Positions 20,839-32,162 of a stretch of 64,000 bases of DNA are shown one piece after another; within the stretch, counting starts at the first letter, position 1, and every line of letters begins with the position of its first letter. The DNA is from Armigeres subalbatus (Eukaryota > Arthropoda > Insecta > Diptera > Culicidae), in NCBI RefSeq assembly GCF_024139115.2, contig NC_085140.1, forward strand, positions 456,616,248 through 456,680,247, given 5' to 3'. Below the pieces are notes generated by a model. That model was not told where the DNA came from. It was given only the letters and a program-made list of their open reading frames with translations, and searched no databases. Both the position numbers and the translations under genes were made by a program.

Positions 20839-20992
20839 CTCATGGTATATGAATGCAAAAATGTTAACCTGGCTTAGAAACCTCGCAGTTAACAACTGTG
20901 GAAGTGCTTAATGGACACTAAGCTGCAAGGCGGCTCTGTCCCAGTGTGGGGATGTAATGCCAACAAGAAGAAGAAGAGGAAGATGCTACCGT
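20839..20992 (+). mobile_element. SINE tail, Feilai-like
   Basis: CTCATGGTATATGAATGCAA leads through CTTAGAAACCTCGCAGTTAA, CACTAAGCTGCAAGGCGG and CCAGTGTGGGGATGTAATGC to an AAGAAGAAGAGG tail. It is the 3' part of the same SINE family, on the strand opposite to its head. The head has therefore been inverted, or two truncated copies met head to head. Confidence 0.8.
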
Positions 20993-21429
20993 CGCTCCAG
21001 AATGTTGAGCAAACAAACATTAAAAGTTACATCAAAACTGTGACTTTTTGTATCTTTTTATTATTTTTATTACGTAATACAAAAAAAACTCCCTTATTCA
21101 CATATGATGATGGTTTTACAAATATTTATAGGTATCAACTAATTTTGACCCTTAGTTAGTTATAGTTTTCTTGAAATCAAAGTTAGGCGTTTTGGCCAGG
21201 TGGGGCGCATTATACCGTCTTACCCTGTCATTTAAATGTCAAACTAAATTGGTATTTAGTGCTATGGTATTGATCTCACAAAACAACATTTTATATAGTA
21301 GCAATAAATCTAAACATGTTATACTGTCCATTAAATCCAACTATCAGCTTCATATATAGTAATACCAGCAAGCTGACCTTCAACATTATTACTTCCAGAC
21401 ACGCTTTGTGATTTTCCAAAAAAAATTCA

Positions 21430-21545
21430 CTTGTCATAAGACGAGTTAATACAATCTCATTGAATTCCACCACTTCATTGTATCTTGACAGATACGTATT
21501 TCGACCTCAACAGCAAGGCCGTCTTCAATGTCTCGTACTTGACTC
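21430..21545 (-). repeat. Family F copy 1
   Basis: On the minus strand it holds GACGGCCTTGCTGTTGAGGT, CGAAATACGTATCTGTC and GTGGTGGAATTCAATGAG, then ACTCGTCTTATGACAAGTG. The hammerhead-like core is altered (TTGAAGA rather than CTGAAGA). Related copies lie at 27.2, 44.8, 46.4, 51.9 and 60.1 kb. Confidence 0.75.
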
Positions 21546-21706
21546 GACTTAAGTCGATTTTCTTATCAATTTTCAATCATTTTTTCTTATCGATTTTCTT
21601 ATCAAAAAAAATGTTTTTTAATCATCATAAATTTAATGTGTTAACATTAGCACATTGACAATTGAATTCAACTCACCTTTTGAAACCGTCAGGATCCAAC
21701 AAATAA

Positions 21707-21722
21707 CCTGGCAGGATCGCCA
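21707..21722 (-). promoter_or_regulatory. tRNA-Arg-type primer binding site
   Basis: Three bases after the LTR, the minus strand reads TGGCGATCCTGCCAGG. From memory, this complements the 3' end of a dipteran tRNA-Arg ending CCTGGCAGGATCG-CCA. Sites of this kind prime reverse transcription in LTR retrotransposons such as the mdg1/412 group. Confidence 0.6.
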
Positions 21723-21725
21723 AAA

Positions 21726-21894
21726 TGTGTGGCCCCAAATACCTGGAGCGAATTGTTATGACCTGTTATGACAGCACCTCTCCGTGGGTGCGTATGCACG
21801 CCACGTAGGTCTGACCAGAAGAGGCCGCACTGATCGACACGCTGAGGTGTTAATGTATAATCACACGCTGATGGTAACTTACTCAAACCCCACA
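21726..21894 (-). mobile_element. LTR of a retrotransposon, body lost
   Basis: On the minus strand it starts TGTGGGGTTTGAG and ends GGCCACACA, giving TG...CA termini over 169 bp. It is followed by the primer site. The leader continues about 50 bp (GTTGGATCCTGACGG and on), then homology stops. No gag or pol follows, so this is a lone 5' LTR. A partial second copy lies at 18,100-18,225. Confidence 0.7.
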
Positions 21895-22024
21895 ATAACT
21901 ATTGGTCGCAAAACAATTATTTGAATTTGAAAAAGTGAAATCAGAATTGCATACATAACACACATAAAACCAATTCAATAAAAATTCCGCGGAAAAAAAA
22001 ATTCGGTTCATAAAATTTCGAATC

Positions 22025-23330
22025 AACCTTCTGTCTGTGCTCAAAAAAACTTACGTTGTCTGTGCTCTGGGGTCAAATTGACCCCAAATTGAAATTGCTA
22101 TAACTTTTTTAATGTTTGGCCAATTTTTGATTTTTTGGGCTGTTTCGAAAAATAATTTAATCATCTTTCAGGTCGTTACCAAAGATTGACTATAGGTGGG
22201 CGGGTACATCGCGGGGAGGGGTTTTAGTGAACAAGGGTACAAAAACAGTGATTTTCATGATTATTTTACTTATATCCGAAAATCCTACCCATTTTGAACT
22301 GCAACTTTTAAAAAAAGGCTATGCAGGAAAGCATGTGCTTTGGCATGAGGCGTTGATAAGTTTAGGACTCGGCCGCCAGGTTTTGGTATATTTGAATTCA
22401 TTATTTTAGACTACTCAAGATATTCCGATATATAGAATTCTCCTTAGTGTAAATATTCTTATCGCACAAATTAAAAATGGGAAGAAGTGCTCATTATATT
22501 GAGCACCGCTTTGTAGTGCTAGACATCCTGAACAATGTTGTCGAATACAACTTGGGTGTAGGTATGAGGGATCTCAAGCTAAAGCAATATTTCATGTATG
22601 CAAGAATATTGCAAGTACACTAGCGCCGCCTATTTGTAAATTTCCTTATTATTTATTCCGTCACATGACAGTCTATTTCCACCAGACGAACTTTGTTACA
22701 GACGTCATCTTTACAAATTTCAAAATTGTGCGATAAGAATATTTACAATGAGGAAAATTCCATACATCGGAGTTACTTGAGTAGTCTAAAATAATGAATT
22801 CAAATATACCGCCACCTGGCGACCAAGCGCTAAACTAATCAATGTCTCATGTCAAAGCAGACGCCTTCTTGCATAACCTTTTGAAAAGATGCAGTCCAAA
22901 ATGGGTAGGATTTTCAGATATAATAAAATAAGCATTAAAAATCACTGTTTTGTACCCTTTTTCACGAAAACCCTTCCCGCGATGTACCCGCCCACCTAAA
23001 GTCAATCTTTGGTAACGACCTGAAAGATGATTAAATTATCTTTCGAAACAGCCCCAAAAATCCAAAATTGGCCAAACATTAAAATAGTTATAGCAATTTC
23101 AATTTGGGGTCAATTTGACCCCAGAGCACAGAGAACGTAAGTTTTTTGAAAAAAGGACACTGTAGCGCATATTTTCAAGATTTTTCAAGCGAATTTGCAC
23201 CTAGGAGACAGATCTCGGCGAGTTTTACCAAACTATTAGAAATTAGGAGAATCGGTTGAAAACTTAAAAAATGGCAGCCACTCAAAGTGGCCTGGGGTCA
23301 TATTGACCCCAGAGCACAGACAAAAGGTTA
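22025..23330. mobile_element. 1.3-kb foldback element with arms of about 430 bp
   Basis: The outer ends AACCTTCTGTCTGTGCTC and the inverse of AACCTTTTGTCTGTGCTC define the element. Within it, 22,042-22,475 and 22,722-23,148 are long imperfect reverse complements around a 245-bp loop. The word GGGGTCAAATTGACCCC, itself a palindrome, repeats near each arm end. The right outer end is followed by TTAA-like sequence. Non-coding. Confidence 0.9.
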
Positions 23331-23783
23331 AATAGACTTCGATTTCGTATCGTTTCGAATCAACATGGACATTTTAAATTCCGTTTCGTTTCGTTTCGTT
23401 AGGAAAAAAGTGTGTTATCGCATACCCTTAGTAATAATATTATTTACCTCAACTCAATTCTAACGGCAGCCAAAGATGAATCCAGTTTTGTTTCTCAAGT
23501 CAACGCTGACTTAGATTTATTCCATTCCAACGAATGAATAACAAAGTGTGATCTGCTGTTCACTTTCAATTATTTGAGCATGGGCAGGGTATAATGATCA
23601 ATAATGGACCTCTATCCAATAGTGATCCCTCCAGCCATTTTCACATCATTGCAGCACAATATAAGCATTTTTCTATAGAAATTTTATATTTGTTTGTTGC
23701 TTATACCCTCATTTCTTTATTGACAATTCCCTATTTTTGTGTGGAAAATTTTCATTTTTTTATGGGGAGTTTTTATTGACATT
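23331..23783. other. Spacer with short CGTTT repeats
   Basis: A few CGTTT units occur at about 23,384-23,400. The rest is AT-rich, with no coding or RNA signature. Confidence 0.5.
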
Positions 23784-23925
23784 TCTAGACCAACATTTGA
23801 AAAGGGCGTAACAGCCAAAATTTATTCCTTCTGATTCTTCGTCCACATATATAGCTTTATATGTAGACAAATAATCAGAAGGAATAAATTTTGGCTGTTA
23901 CGCCCTTTTCAAATGTTGGTCTAGA
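23784..23925. mobile_element. Palindromic MITE family E, copy 2
   Basis: TCTAGACCAACATTTGAAAA and its reverse complement form the ends. Both arms contain AATTTATTCCTTCTGATT or its complement, and the apex is near ATAGCTTTATATG. It is nearly identical to 19,554-19,695 and better preserved. Confidence 0.93.
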
Positions 23926-23929
23926 TTTT

Positions 23930-24035
23930 ATGACTCATTTCACTCCTACGTACGTTACGATTCTCTCAACTCATGTTCTCAAAAGCTACTGGATTTCCAA
24001 GATGACCAATCTTTAGTTTAGTTGTTTAATCACCA
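23930..24035 (+). repeat. Family B MITE, degraded right part
   Basis: GATTCTCTCAACTCATGTTC, TGGATTTCCAAGATGACC and GTTGTTTAATCACC follow the order of the family B 3' half. The TTAA end is not preserved. Confidence 0.5.
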
Positions 24036-26285
24036 TGATTGGTAACCGTCAAGCGCAGGATAATTTGTTTTCTTCTCACTATATTGTTGTGTAAGTCCTT
24101 TCTCCTATTATTCACTTTTCAATTCGTTCTGGAGCGAATTCCTTACAGCCCTGAATCCCAGGAGGGACTGAAGGTTTTCCCTAATCAAAAAGTGGTATTA
24201 CCAATGAATGAGGTAGGCATCATGACCGCTAGGATCCGGCATATCGCTTAAAAATACATCATGCTTGTAAAGTTGTATTTCAAACCAGAAAATTCCAAGC
24301 ACTTACTTATTTGGCTGGCAAGGCTCGTTGGGTACAACAAAATGAGTGCAATAAAAGTAATCGAGCATCGTCGCAGTGAAACCACTCAGCTCGAATTGAA
24401 TCACAAACCATCGTGTAACACCTCAGCTGTGCTCAATGGCCCAATCTGCACTTAAACTGACATTAAATTGCATTAATTTTAAAATTTCCCCCATTCTCGG
24501 TCTGACAGTTCATCGATAACGACAGCGTTGCCAATCTGGTCACGATTCCTAAACTGTTAAATTCAGCAACAATGACAGAAAATCGCATCTCTCTGATTTG
24601 AAATTCCAATCGCACCCTCCCGGACAGTCAGTAGCCGAACGGTGCTCGACAGGCTTCAAACCCCTTCTGGCGGTGGACCATATGGACGACGATGCACCGA
24701 ACCGAGGACATTCTCGACCTCGTTACGCCCGGCATGACCCTTCCGATTTATGATTATTGTTATGGCCACTATATCCCACAAATAATGGCAAAGAATAAAC
24801 GGTGCGCCACCGAAGAGCAACTACGTGCCGTTCCGGTGGCGGTTTCGATTGTGCCTCTCGATGTCGGTCCTGTATCAAAGTTCGACATTTCTGAGTCTAG
24901 GTGCGGGCAAACACTTGATGCATCATCGCCCACACACCCTTTATTAAGTGGCTATGGACGGTAGAATTTCCAGCACCTTTTGTCATCCATGTCCACCTTT
25001 TTAGAATCCACGGCACAAAGGGATGTCATGTGCGGCTGGGGATTGAGAAAATCAATACCATACCAGCGAGACGGTTTCGCTACATCTCTTAAATCCAATC
25101 GCACCGGGCGAAATCGATTTTCAACCGGAATAACTCCACCCATTTCCTGTAGCAGTGGGTATAAAAATATAACGTTCAATTTGGCTGAATAAAATTTCAT
25201 AGTGAGTTGAGCATTTTGTTATCGGAAGCAGAAAGTAAAACGAGGAGAGAGCTCTAAACTGGACAATTGCACCAATATTTTTCCAAAGCTCCACTCCGTT
25301 GACTTTTTTTCAACAAAAGTCCGTGCCAAAGGGAAATTTATAGGTCCGCAAGAGCCCTCCGGAACTGGCACGGGTTAGTTCCAGGCCACGTTGTTGTGCT
25401 TTCAATCGAAAAACATGAAAGGCAATTTCGACATGCAAATTTGTCCCGATGACGACAACAACCGGGAAAAGGACTTTTTGGGGCCACTGCCGTCAGCGTC
25501 GGAATAATGCTGCCTCGAGAGGCGTCCGGCTCGGTGGCCTTTGGATGGAAATGTGGCACAAGAACATGCTCGAGTACGGCCATTGTGGGGCGAGATGGGA
25601 AGTTAGAAAATTTGACCAACTGACCGGTTTATTCGTTGTAGCCATTTTCGTCATCATCGGCGCTACGAAATATTCCCGTATTCAAATGAAGTCTTTGCGG
25701 ATATTGTCATTTTGGTACACATGAAATCGATTGTTATTATAGATTCGATCGATTTACTGTTTCAGAAGAAATTGTTTTTATTTCAGTCAAAATCCTATGC
25801 GCTAATGTTCATAAAGAAGTTCGTATTAGTGTTCTTGTTTGGCGCATGTTGAGATTTTACCCTTTAGGTCACTTTCTGTGACTCCGTCTATTTATCGTTT
25901 TCACAAATCGTCACTACTTCAAACCATATTAGAGCACAGTCTACCAAACTGCCGCTTTCGACAACCGCGCCAATTATATTGCTTCCGCTTTTGAAGCCGC
26001 TAAATGATGAAAAAGCAGGTCCCGTGCACTTACTCATTTATCACCAACCAGGAAATGAGCAACTTCAAAGCGATTGACACTTCCCTACGCCCTTGGACCG
26101 AGAGCTGCTTTCCTTCCGCATTCTGCAAATCTCATCACCCTCATAGGTAAGTGCTTTCGCGCTTCGTCCCAACAACTTAGTGGTGCAACGGTCCGAAAAA
26201 AAATCTCCAAAGCAATGTTTATCCAACCACTTAACAGCTTCCACAAATCTTGTTTGATGTGTCTTGTTTTTCCGCTGTTTTCGCA
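24036..26285. other. Apparently unique sequence, no gene recognised
   Basis: GC content is higher than in the flanks and no repeat family seen elsewhere in the window occurs here. The short open frames (for example 24,692-24,964 and 25,449-25,724) show no domain and overlap frames on the other strand. It could be an intron or intergenic sequence of a host gene outside the window. Confidence 0.5.
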
Positions 26286-26760
26286 CATCTGAACACATTT
26301 CCACTGCCATCATCGTCGTCGTCGTTGTCGTCGTCTGTCAACTCCCGCCCGGCGAGCGCACGCTAAGTGCAGGAATATGCCGTCGCCGTGCTCGATGCGG
26401 TTGACTTCGTTAAACGGAAGCGCGGCACTCGCACTCCATTCTCGCTCGCGAGGTTACCTACTTAGGGACTCCATCAGTGGAGAGGTGATTATGGCATTCA
26501 TCTCTCATTTCACACCCACCCGCGCACCGAGCGAACTTAACTCGCATCGCGCGCACTACTGACGGGGCCGGGCCGCCGCCTGTTTGTAAGGACGTTCACA
26601 CACAGCTCCGGTAGGCACCTGCCAGTCAGCCGGTCGGCGCCTTATCACGGGGGTCGAGTGGCGGTGTCACTTGTTTGCAAATGATGGCGGCGTTGCTTTT
26701 CCTCGCGTGACGTGTGCTTTGTGTGGGTGTGGGTGGAGTTGACAGTTTTCGATGGTGCGA
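26286..26760. promoter_or_regulatory. GC-rich, CpG-rich candidate promoter region
   Basis: This stretch is unusually rich in CG dinucleotides. It contains a GTCGTCGTC microsatellite (about 26,310-26,333), GACGGGGCCGGGCCGCCG, and CCAGTCAGCCGGTCGGC; the TCAGC word there is close to an arthropod initiator (TCAGT). The minus-strand GTGTG/CACAC run at 26,715-26,735 is low complexity. No TATA box or open frame is convincing. I infer a regulatory region from composition only. Confidence 0.3.
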
Positions 26761-27214
26761 AAATCTTCACTTTGCGGAGGATTATTTTTTGAATTGCTTG
26801 CTTAGCTGGGAATGTGTTTGAATTTTTTTTCAGGCACTCGAGAGGATGATTGATGTGTAGCGCATACACTGGAAATCAGATAGCAGATATTGTTCTTATT
26901 TTAACAAAAAAACTCATATCAGAGTTCGCTAATGAGAACATCTATAGAACACTGGATAATAAGGCTACGCTGCCAATTGGGGTAAGGCGGAATAATGTGC
27001 CTTAACTGGGCAAAACGCTCCTGTTCGGTTTCTAGAAAACTATCTAAGGTTAAAATCAGCCAAAACGCCCCTACGTTGGCAGGACGATATGCCCTTACCA
27101 ACTGGACAAATGAGCGGCGAACCCAGTAGCAGTACACGGAATGCAAAATATCGAAATGTGATTCAAATCTGGGGTGGCATTGCGCACCTCGACTCGAAAC
27201 GAGCAAACCATCCA
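26761..27214. other. Spacer with possible element end
   Basis: GGGGTAAGGCGGAATAATGT at 26,978 resembles the AGGGTAAGACGGTATAAT end of the 18.4-kb element, and AAAACGCTCC and AAAACGCCCC words follow. No partner end was found. Confidence 0.35.
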
Positions 27215-27380
27215 ACCGTCTAAGACGAGTTAAGTACTCTTCAAGTTAAGTTAAGTTAAGTACAACTGTGTGGTCGAAATACGTATCTGCAAAGATATCG
27301 AAATAAGTGGTGGAATTAAATGGAGAGTACTTAACTCGTCTTAGACGTTTGAATACATTCCACTAAAAAGAGCTAAAAAT
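27215..27380 (+). repeat. Family F copy 2, palindromic version
   Basis: CTAAGACGAGTTAAGTACTC at the left is mirrored by GAGTACTTAACTCGTCTTAG at the right. In the middle is GTGGTCGAAATACGTATCTG. AGTTA-type short repeats occur near 27,245. The hammerhead core box is missing. Confidence 0.65.
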
Positions 27381-27898
27381 ATTTTTTTCTGAGCAAACCA
27401 TGCCAACTGTCATACAAAAGATCTGTCGTAAGTAGATGCGTAGATGGCTCCTGCTTAATTGAACTAATGCTGATTTAATAATGACAACAACATAGGGACT
27501 TGCAACCTTTATATAAGAACTGCTCTACGTAATGCCCGCGGCCGGATGCGGCCCTCGGCTCTATTTTTCGTGGTCTGCGGCATGTAAGAAAAATAACCTT
27601 ATATCCGGCCCGCCAACTTTTCTATCTAGCTCGAGAAGCTTTTTATTATTTTTTTTAATCATATTAAAGTGATTTTTCTTGTTGGAATCAGAGTTCATCA
27701 CTGCTATTTTTATTATTCATGATTAAAGCCGCTCCAAAATTACTAGGTGACAATGCTAGAAAGAGACAAAAGATAAGAAAAATAACACGGTGTGTAGTGC
27801 CTCCCCGAGTCACCTTAAATACGCAAGTTTTAAATGCAAAACCATTTATTTGAATTTGAAACGAAAAATAATATTTTACATAATTTGAAATGATTGTT
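27381..27898. other. Spacer
   Basis: AT-rich apart from GCCCGCGGCCGGATGCGGCC at 27,533-27,552, which may be part of a DNA-element end. The minus-strand open frame (27,954-27,688) shows no domain. Confidence 0.4.
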
Positions 27899-28022
27899 TT
27901 AACCTTCGGGGACTCGCGCCGTTGTGAAAAGTACAACACCTTCGAAAAAAGCACGCTTCTCGTTCACAACAGAAGCAGGACTGCGTGAGCGGTCCAGGAC
28001 CAAGTGAGTCCCGGAAGGTTAA
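27899..28022. mobile_element. Small MITE with TTAA ends
   Basis: TTAACCTTCGGGGACTCGC at the left and the inverse of TTAACCTTCCGGGACTCAC at the right enclose about 85 bp. TTAA at both edges suggests a piggyBac-type target. Confidence 0.75.
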
Positions 28023-28263
28023 GCGACCACAAGACACAGAAGGTTGATGTGGAACATCGCGTTTTCAATAAAGATTGATCAAAGTAGCATGGTGTAAAAA
28101 AATGGATTATTATCGAAGCTCAATGTACCTCTGATTTTTTTTTCACATAAAGTTAGGCAAGGGTATTAAAAATGAGGCACGGGGTGTTTAAAAATATTTC
28201 ATAGGCGATTTAAAAAAAAAGTAATTTTTATTGTTTCCTTCTCCAATATTCGTTATAAAAAGT

Positions 28264-28937
28264 CAATGAATTATTGGCAGTGGCTGATTTTCTACACGCC
28301 GCTTCCACATCCAGGCGCTATTGTATATGCGCAAAATAGCCAGCATGAGTTAACCGCCAGAAATTTGTATGGCGAAAGGCATCTAATGCGGGTTTTCTCA
28401 AAATTAGGAACTTTCCATGAAAAACTATTTGGTACCGGTTATGAAGGATGGTGTCCGCTACTACACCTACCAAATATTTTTTCGATTAAGGTACTTAATT
28501 TCGGGAAATCGAACCTTAGATGCCTTTCGCCATACTGATTTCAGAAAATTAACTCCTAGTGTGCCGCTGTAAGCACGCTCAAAGCAGGCGATTCATTAAT
28601 CGCCTGCTTTGAGCGTAATTACAGCGGCACACTAGGAGTTAACTTTCTGAAATCAGTATGGCGAAAGGCATCTAAGGTTCGATTTCTCAAAATTAAGCCA
28701 CTTCATCGAAAAAATATTTGGTAGGCGTAGTAGCGGACACCTTCCTACATAACCTACATTCCTACATAACAAATAGTTTTTTCATGAAAAGTTCCTAATT
28801 TTGAGAAAACCCGCGTTAGATGTTTTTCGCCATACAAATTTCTGGCGGTTAACTCATGCTGGCTATTTGCGCATATACGATAGCGCCTGGATGTGGAAGC
28901 GGCGAGTAGAAAATCAGCCACTGCCAATAATTCATTG
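28264..28937. mobile_element. Near-perfect palindrome of about 0.67 kb
   Basis: Arms of about 330 bp meet around GATTCATTAATCG near 28,591, with almost no spacer. The ends are CAATGAATTATTGGCAGTGG and its complement. The two arms differ by scattered substitutions and small indels (for example near 28,430-28,460 versus 28,735-28,775). The matching right arm of the surrounding element lacks this block and reads AAAAAGTGAACTGATAAC, giving an empty site. No coding. Confidence 0.95.
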
Positions 28938-29134
28938 ATAACTGCAATGAATGAATCATAGTAATGAACCCTCAAAATTGAAATAATACACATTTGTAGT
29001 TTTTCTGTATAGAGGATCAATATTTAAGCGGATCTAAAATGGTAAAAAATCATTTTTAAGTAATTCAGGCGATTCTCAAGTGTGTTTTTTATTATTATTT
29101 TTTTTGCGTGCGTTACAATCTTTTTTTCAGCAAT

Positions 29135-32100
29135 TATCATCTATCTCCGGCAGCAGGGGGCAGCAGGGACTATGTCCAAGGGCTTGACGATCCCTCCCCA
29201 GACCATCTGCGAGTTGTGGCGCCTGCCTAGGATGTGGTGGGGTTTGACAGTGGGCCCTGTTAAACCTCTATAAAAAGCTGCATGTATCCGCAAGTAGGCT
29301 CCGCCAAAGCGACCGTGTGCCGCTTAAAGCGCACAAGCCCAAGTCCTGGTGTTAGGTGGGACGTTAAACAGCCCTGACACGACGGCCCTCCGACGAGACA
29401 GAGGTTGCGCAGGCCCAATAAGCAGCCTTTAAAAACAACTATTACGAACGACATAGAAGATAATACGACTCGATGCAATCGGCAACGACCTAGGCGACGA
29501 ATAAAGGATCACGATTGGAAGCTTGGAACTTAGAACTGCAAGTCGCTAGGCTTCTTCAACTATAGCATCATCAACGTGCACTGCCCACACGAAGGGAGAT
29601 CCGACGACGAGAAAGAAGCGTTCTATGCGCAGCTGGAGCAGACATACGATGGATGCCCACTGCGGGACGTCAAAATCGTCATCGGTGACATGAACGCTCT
29701 GGTAGGATGGGAGGAAATGTATAGACCGGTCATCGGACCGGATAGTCTGCATACCGTATCGAACGACAACGGCCAAAGATGCATAAACTTTGCAGCCTCC
29801 CGCGGAATGGTAGTCCGAAGCACTTTCTTCCCCCGCAAGAATATCCACAAGGCCACATGGAAATCACCTAATCAAGTAACGGAAAACCAAATCGACCACG
29901 TTACATCGGTAAATTCTTCTCCGATATCACGAACGTACGCACTTACCGCAGTGCGAATACTGAATCCGACCACTACCTCGTCGCAGTATGTCTGCGCTCA
30001 AAACTCTCGACGGTGATCAACACGCGTCGGAGTCGTCCGCCGCGGCTGAACATTAGGCGGCTACAAGACGGTAGACTAGCCCAAGACTACGCGCAGCAGC
30101 TGGAAGTGGCGCTCCCAACGGAAGAGCAGCTAGGCGCTGCATCTCTTGAAGATGGCTGGAGAGATATTCGATCTGCCATTGGAAGCACCGCAACCGCTGC
30201 ACTAGGCACGGTGGCTCCGGATCAGAGAAACGACTGGTATGACGGCGAATGTGAGCAGTTAGTTGAGGAGAAGAATGCAGCCTGGGCGAGATTGCTGCAT
30301 CACCGCACGAGGGCGAACGAGGCACGATACAAACGGGCGCGGAACAGACAAAACTCGATTTTCCGGAGGAAAAAGCGTCAGCAGGAAGATCGAGACCGTG
30401 AAGAGACGGAGGAACTATACCGCGCTAATAACGCACGAAAGTTCTATGAGAAGTTGAACCGTTCACGTAAGGGCCACGTGCCACAGCCCGATATGTGTAA
30501 GGACATAAACGGGAACCTTCTTACGAACGAGCGTGAGGTGATCCAAAGGTGGCGGCAGCACTACGAAGAGCACCTGAATGGCGATATGGCAGACAACGGT
30601 GGCGGTATGGTAATGAACCTAGGAGCACGCGCGCAGGACATGCGACTTCCGGCTCCGAATCTCCAGGAAATCCAGGAGGAGATCGGCCGGCTGAAAACAA
30701 CAAAGCCCCTGGAGTTGACCAACTACCAGGAGAGCTGTTTAAAAACGGTAGTGAGGCACTGGCCAGAGCGCTGCACTGGGTGATTACCAAGGTTTGGGAG
30801 GATGAGGTTCTGCCGCAGGAGTGGATGGAAGGTGTCGTGTGTCCCATCTACAAAAAGGGCGATAAGCTGGATTGTAGCAACTACCGCGCAATCACATTGC
30901 TGAACGCCGCCTACAAGGTACTCTCCCAAATTTTATGCCGTCGACTAACACCAATTGCAAGAGAGTTCGTGGGGCAGTACCAGGCGGGATTTATGGGTGA
31001 ACGCTCTACCACAGACCAGGTGTTCGCCATACGTCAGGTATTGCAGAAATGCCGCGAATACAACGTGCCCACACATCATCTATTTATCGACTTCAAAGCC
31101 GCATATGATACAATCGATCGGGACCAGCTGTGGCAGCTAATGCACGAAAACGGATTTCCGGATAAACTGATACCGTTGATCAAGGCGACGATGGATCGGG
31201 TGATGTGCGTAGTTCGAGTTTCAGGGGCATTCTCGAGTCCCTTCGAAACGCGTAGAGGGTTACGGCAAGGTGATGGTCTCTCGTGTCTGCTATTCAACAT
31301 CGCTTTGGAGGGAGTAATACGAAGGACAGGGATTGACACGAGTGGTACGATTTTCACGAAGTCCGTCCAGTTATTTGGTTTCGTCGACACATTGATATCA
31401 TGGCACGTAACTTTGAGAGGATGGAGGAAGCCTACATCAGACTGAAAAGCGAAGCTAAACGGATTGGACTAGTCATCAATACGTCGAAGACGAAGTACAT
31501 GATAGGAAGAGGCTCAAGAGAGGTCAATGTAAGCCACCCACCACGAGTTTCTATCGGTGGTGACGAAATCGAGGTGGTTGAAGAATTCGTGTACTTGGGC
31601 TCACTGGTGACCGCCGATAACGATACCAGCAGAGAAATTCGGAGACGCATAGTGGCTGAAAATCGTTCGTACTTTGGACTCCGCAAGACGCTCCGATCGA
31701 ATAGAGTTCGCCGCCGTACCAAACTGACTATCTACAAAACGCTTATAAGACCGGTAGTTCTCTACGGACACGAGACCTGGACGATGCTCGTGGAGGACCA
31801 ACGCGCACTGGGAGTTTTCGAAAGGAAAGTGTTGCGTACCATCTATGGTGGGTTACAGATGGCGGACGGTACGTGGAGGAGGCGAATGAACCACGAGTTG
31901 CATCAGCTGTTGGGAGAACCATCCATCGTTCACACCGCGAAAATCGGAAGACTGCGGTGAAAATGGTTCTCGACAACGATCCGACGGGAACAAGAAGGCG
32001 AGGTGCACAGCGGGCAAGGTGGATCGATCAGGTGGAGGACGACTTGCGGACCCTCCGCAGACTGCGTGGTTGGCGAAGTGCAGCCATGAACCGAGCTGAA

Positions 32101-32160
32101 TGGAGAAGTCTTTTATGTGCAGCACAGGCCACTCCGGCATTAGTCTGATGATAATAATAA
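29135..32160 (+). pseudogene. RTE-like retrotransposon, nearly complete but inactive
   Basis: A GC-rich leader (29,140-29,540) precedes an APE endonuclease. The endonuclease N-terminus is deleted: the frame jumps to SIINVHCPHEGRSDDEKEAF. KIVIGDMNALVGW and TENQIDHV are present. After a frameshift near 29,920 the linker runs from 30,013 (RRLQDGRLAQDYAQQLEVAL). RT motifs include NNKAPGVDQLPGELF, YKKGDKLDCSNYRAITLLNA, QAGFMGERSTTDQVF, FIDFKAAYDTID and RRGLRQGDGLS. The catalytic FADD is broken to FVDT at a frameshift near 31,385. The C-terminal part continues (TSKTKYMIGRGS, WRRRMNHELHQLLGEP, RRGAQRARWIDQVEDDLR). The 3' end is GATAATAATAATAATA, a short repeat tail typical of RTE elements. At least four frame disruptions make it dead. 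Pieces of the same family lie at 3.6, 10.3 and 49.5-50.9 kb. Confidence 0.9.
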
Positions 32161-32162
32161 TA

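Larger units (their letters stand above)
18410..21226. mobile_element. 2.8-kb element with 18-bp terminal inverted repeats
   Basis: AGGGTAAGACGGTATAAT at the left is the exact reverse complement of ATTATACCGTCTTACCCT at the right. Inside the left end is a run of C (18,431-18,444); inside the right end is GGGGCGC. No transposase is visible. Most of the content is other repeats: a TTAA MITE, family A, a palindromic MITE, a 191-bp tandem array and SINE pieces. The parts 18,450-18,740 and 19,020-19,385 show nothing recognisable. Confidence 0.75.

Noticed and set aside
24692..24964. 90-codon plus frame in unique DNA
   Set aside because: No domain, no splice or polyadenylation context, overlapping frames on the other strand.
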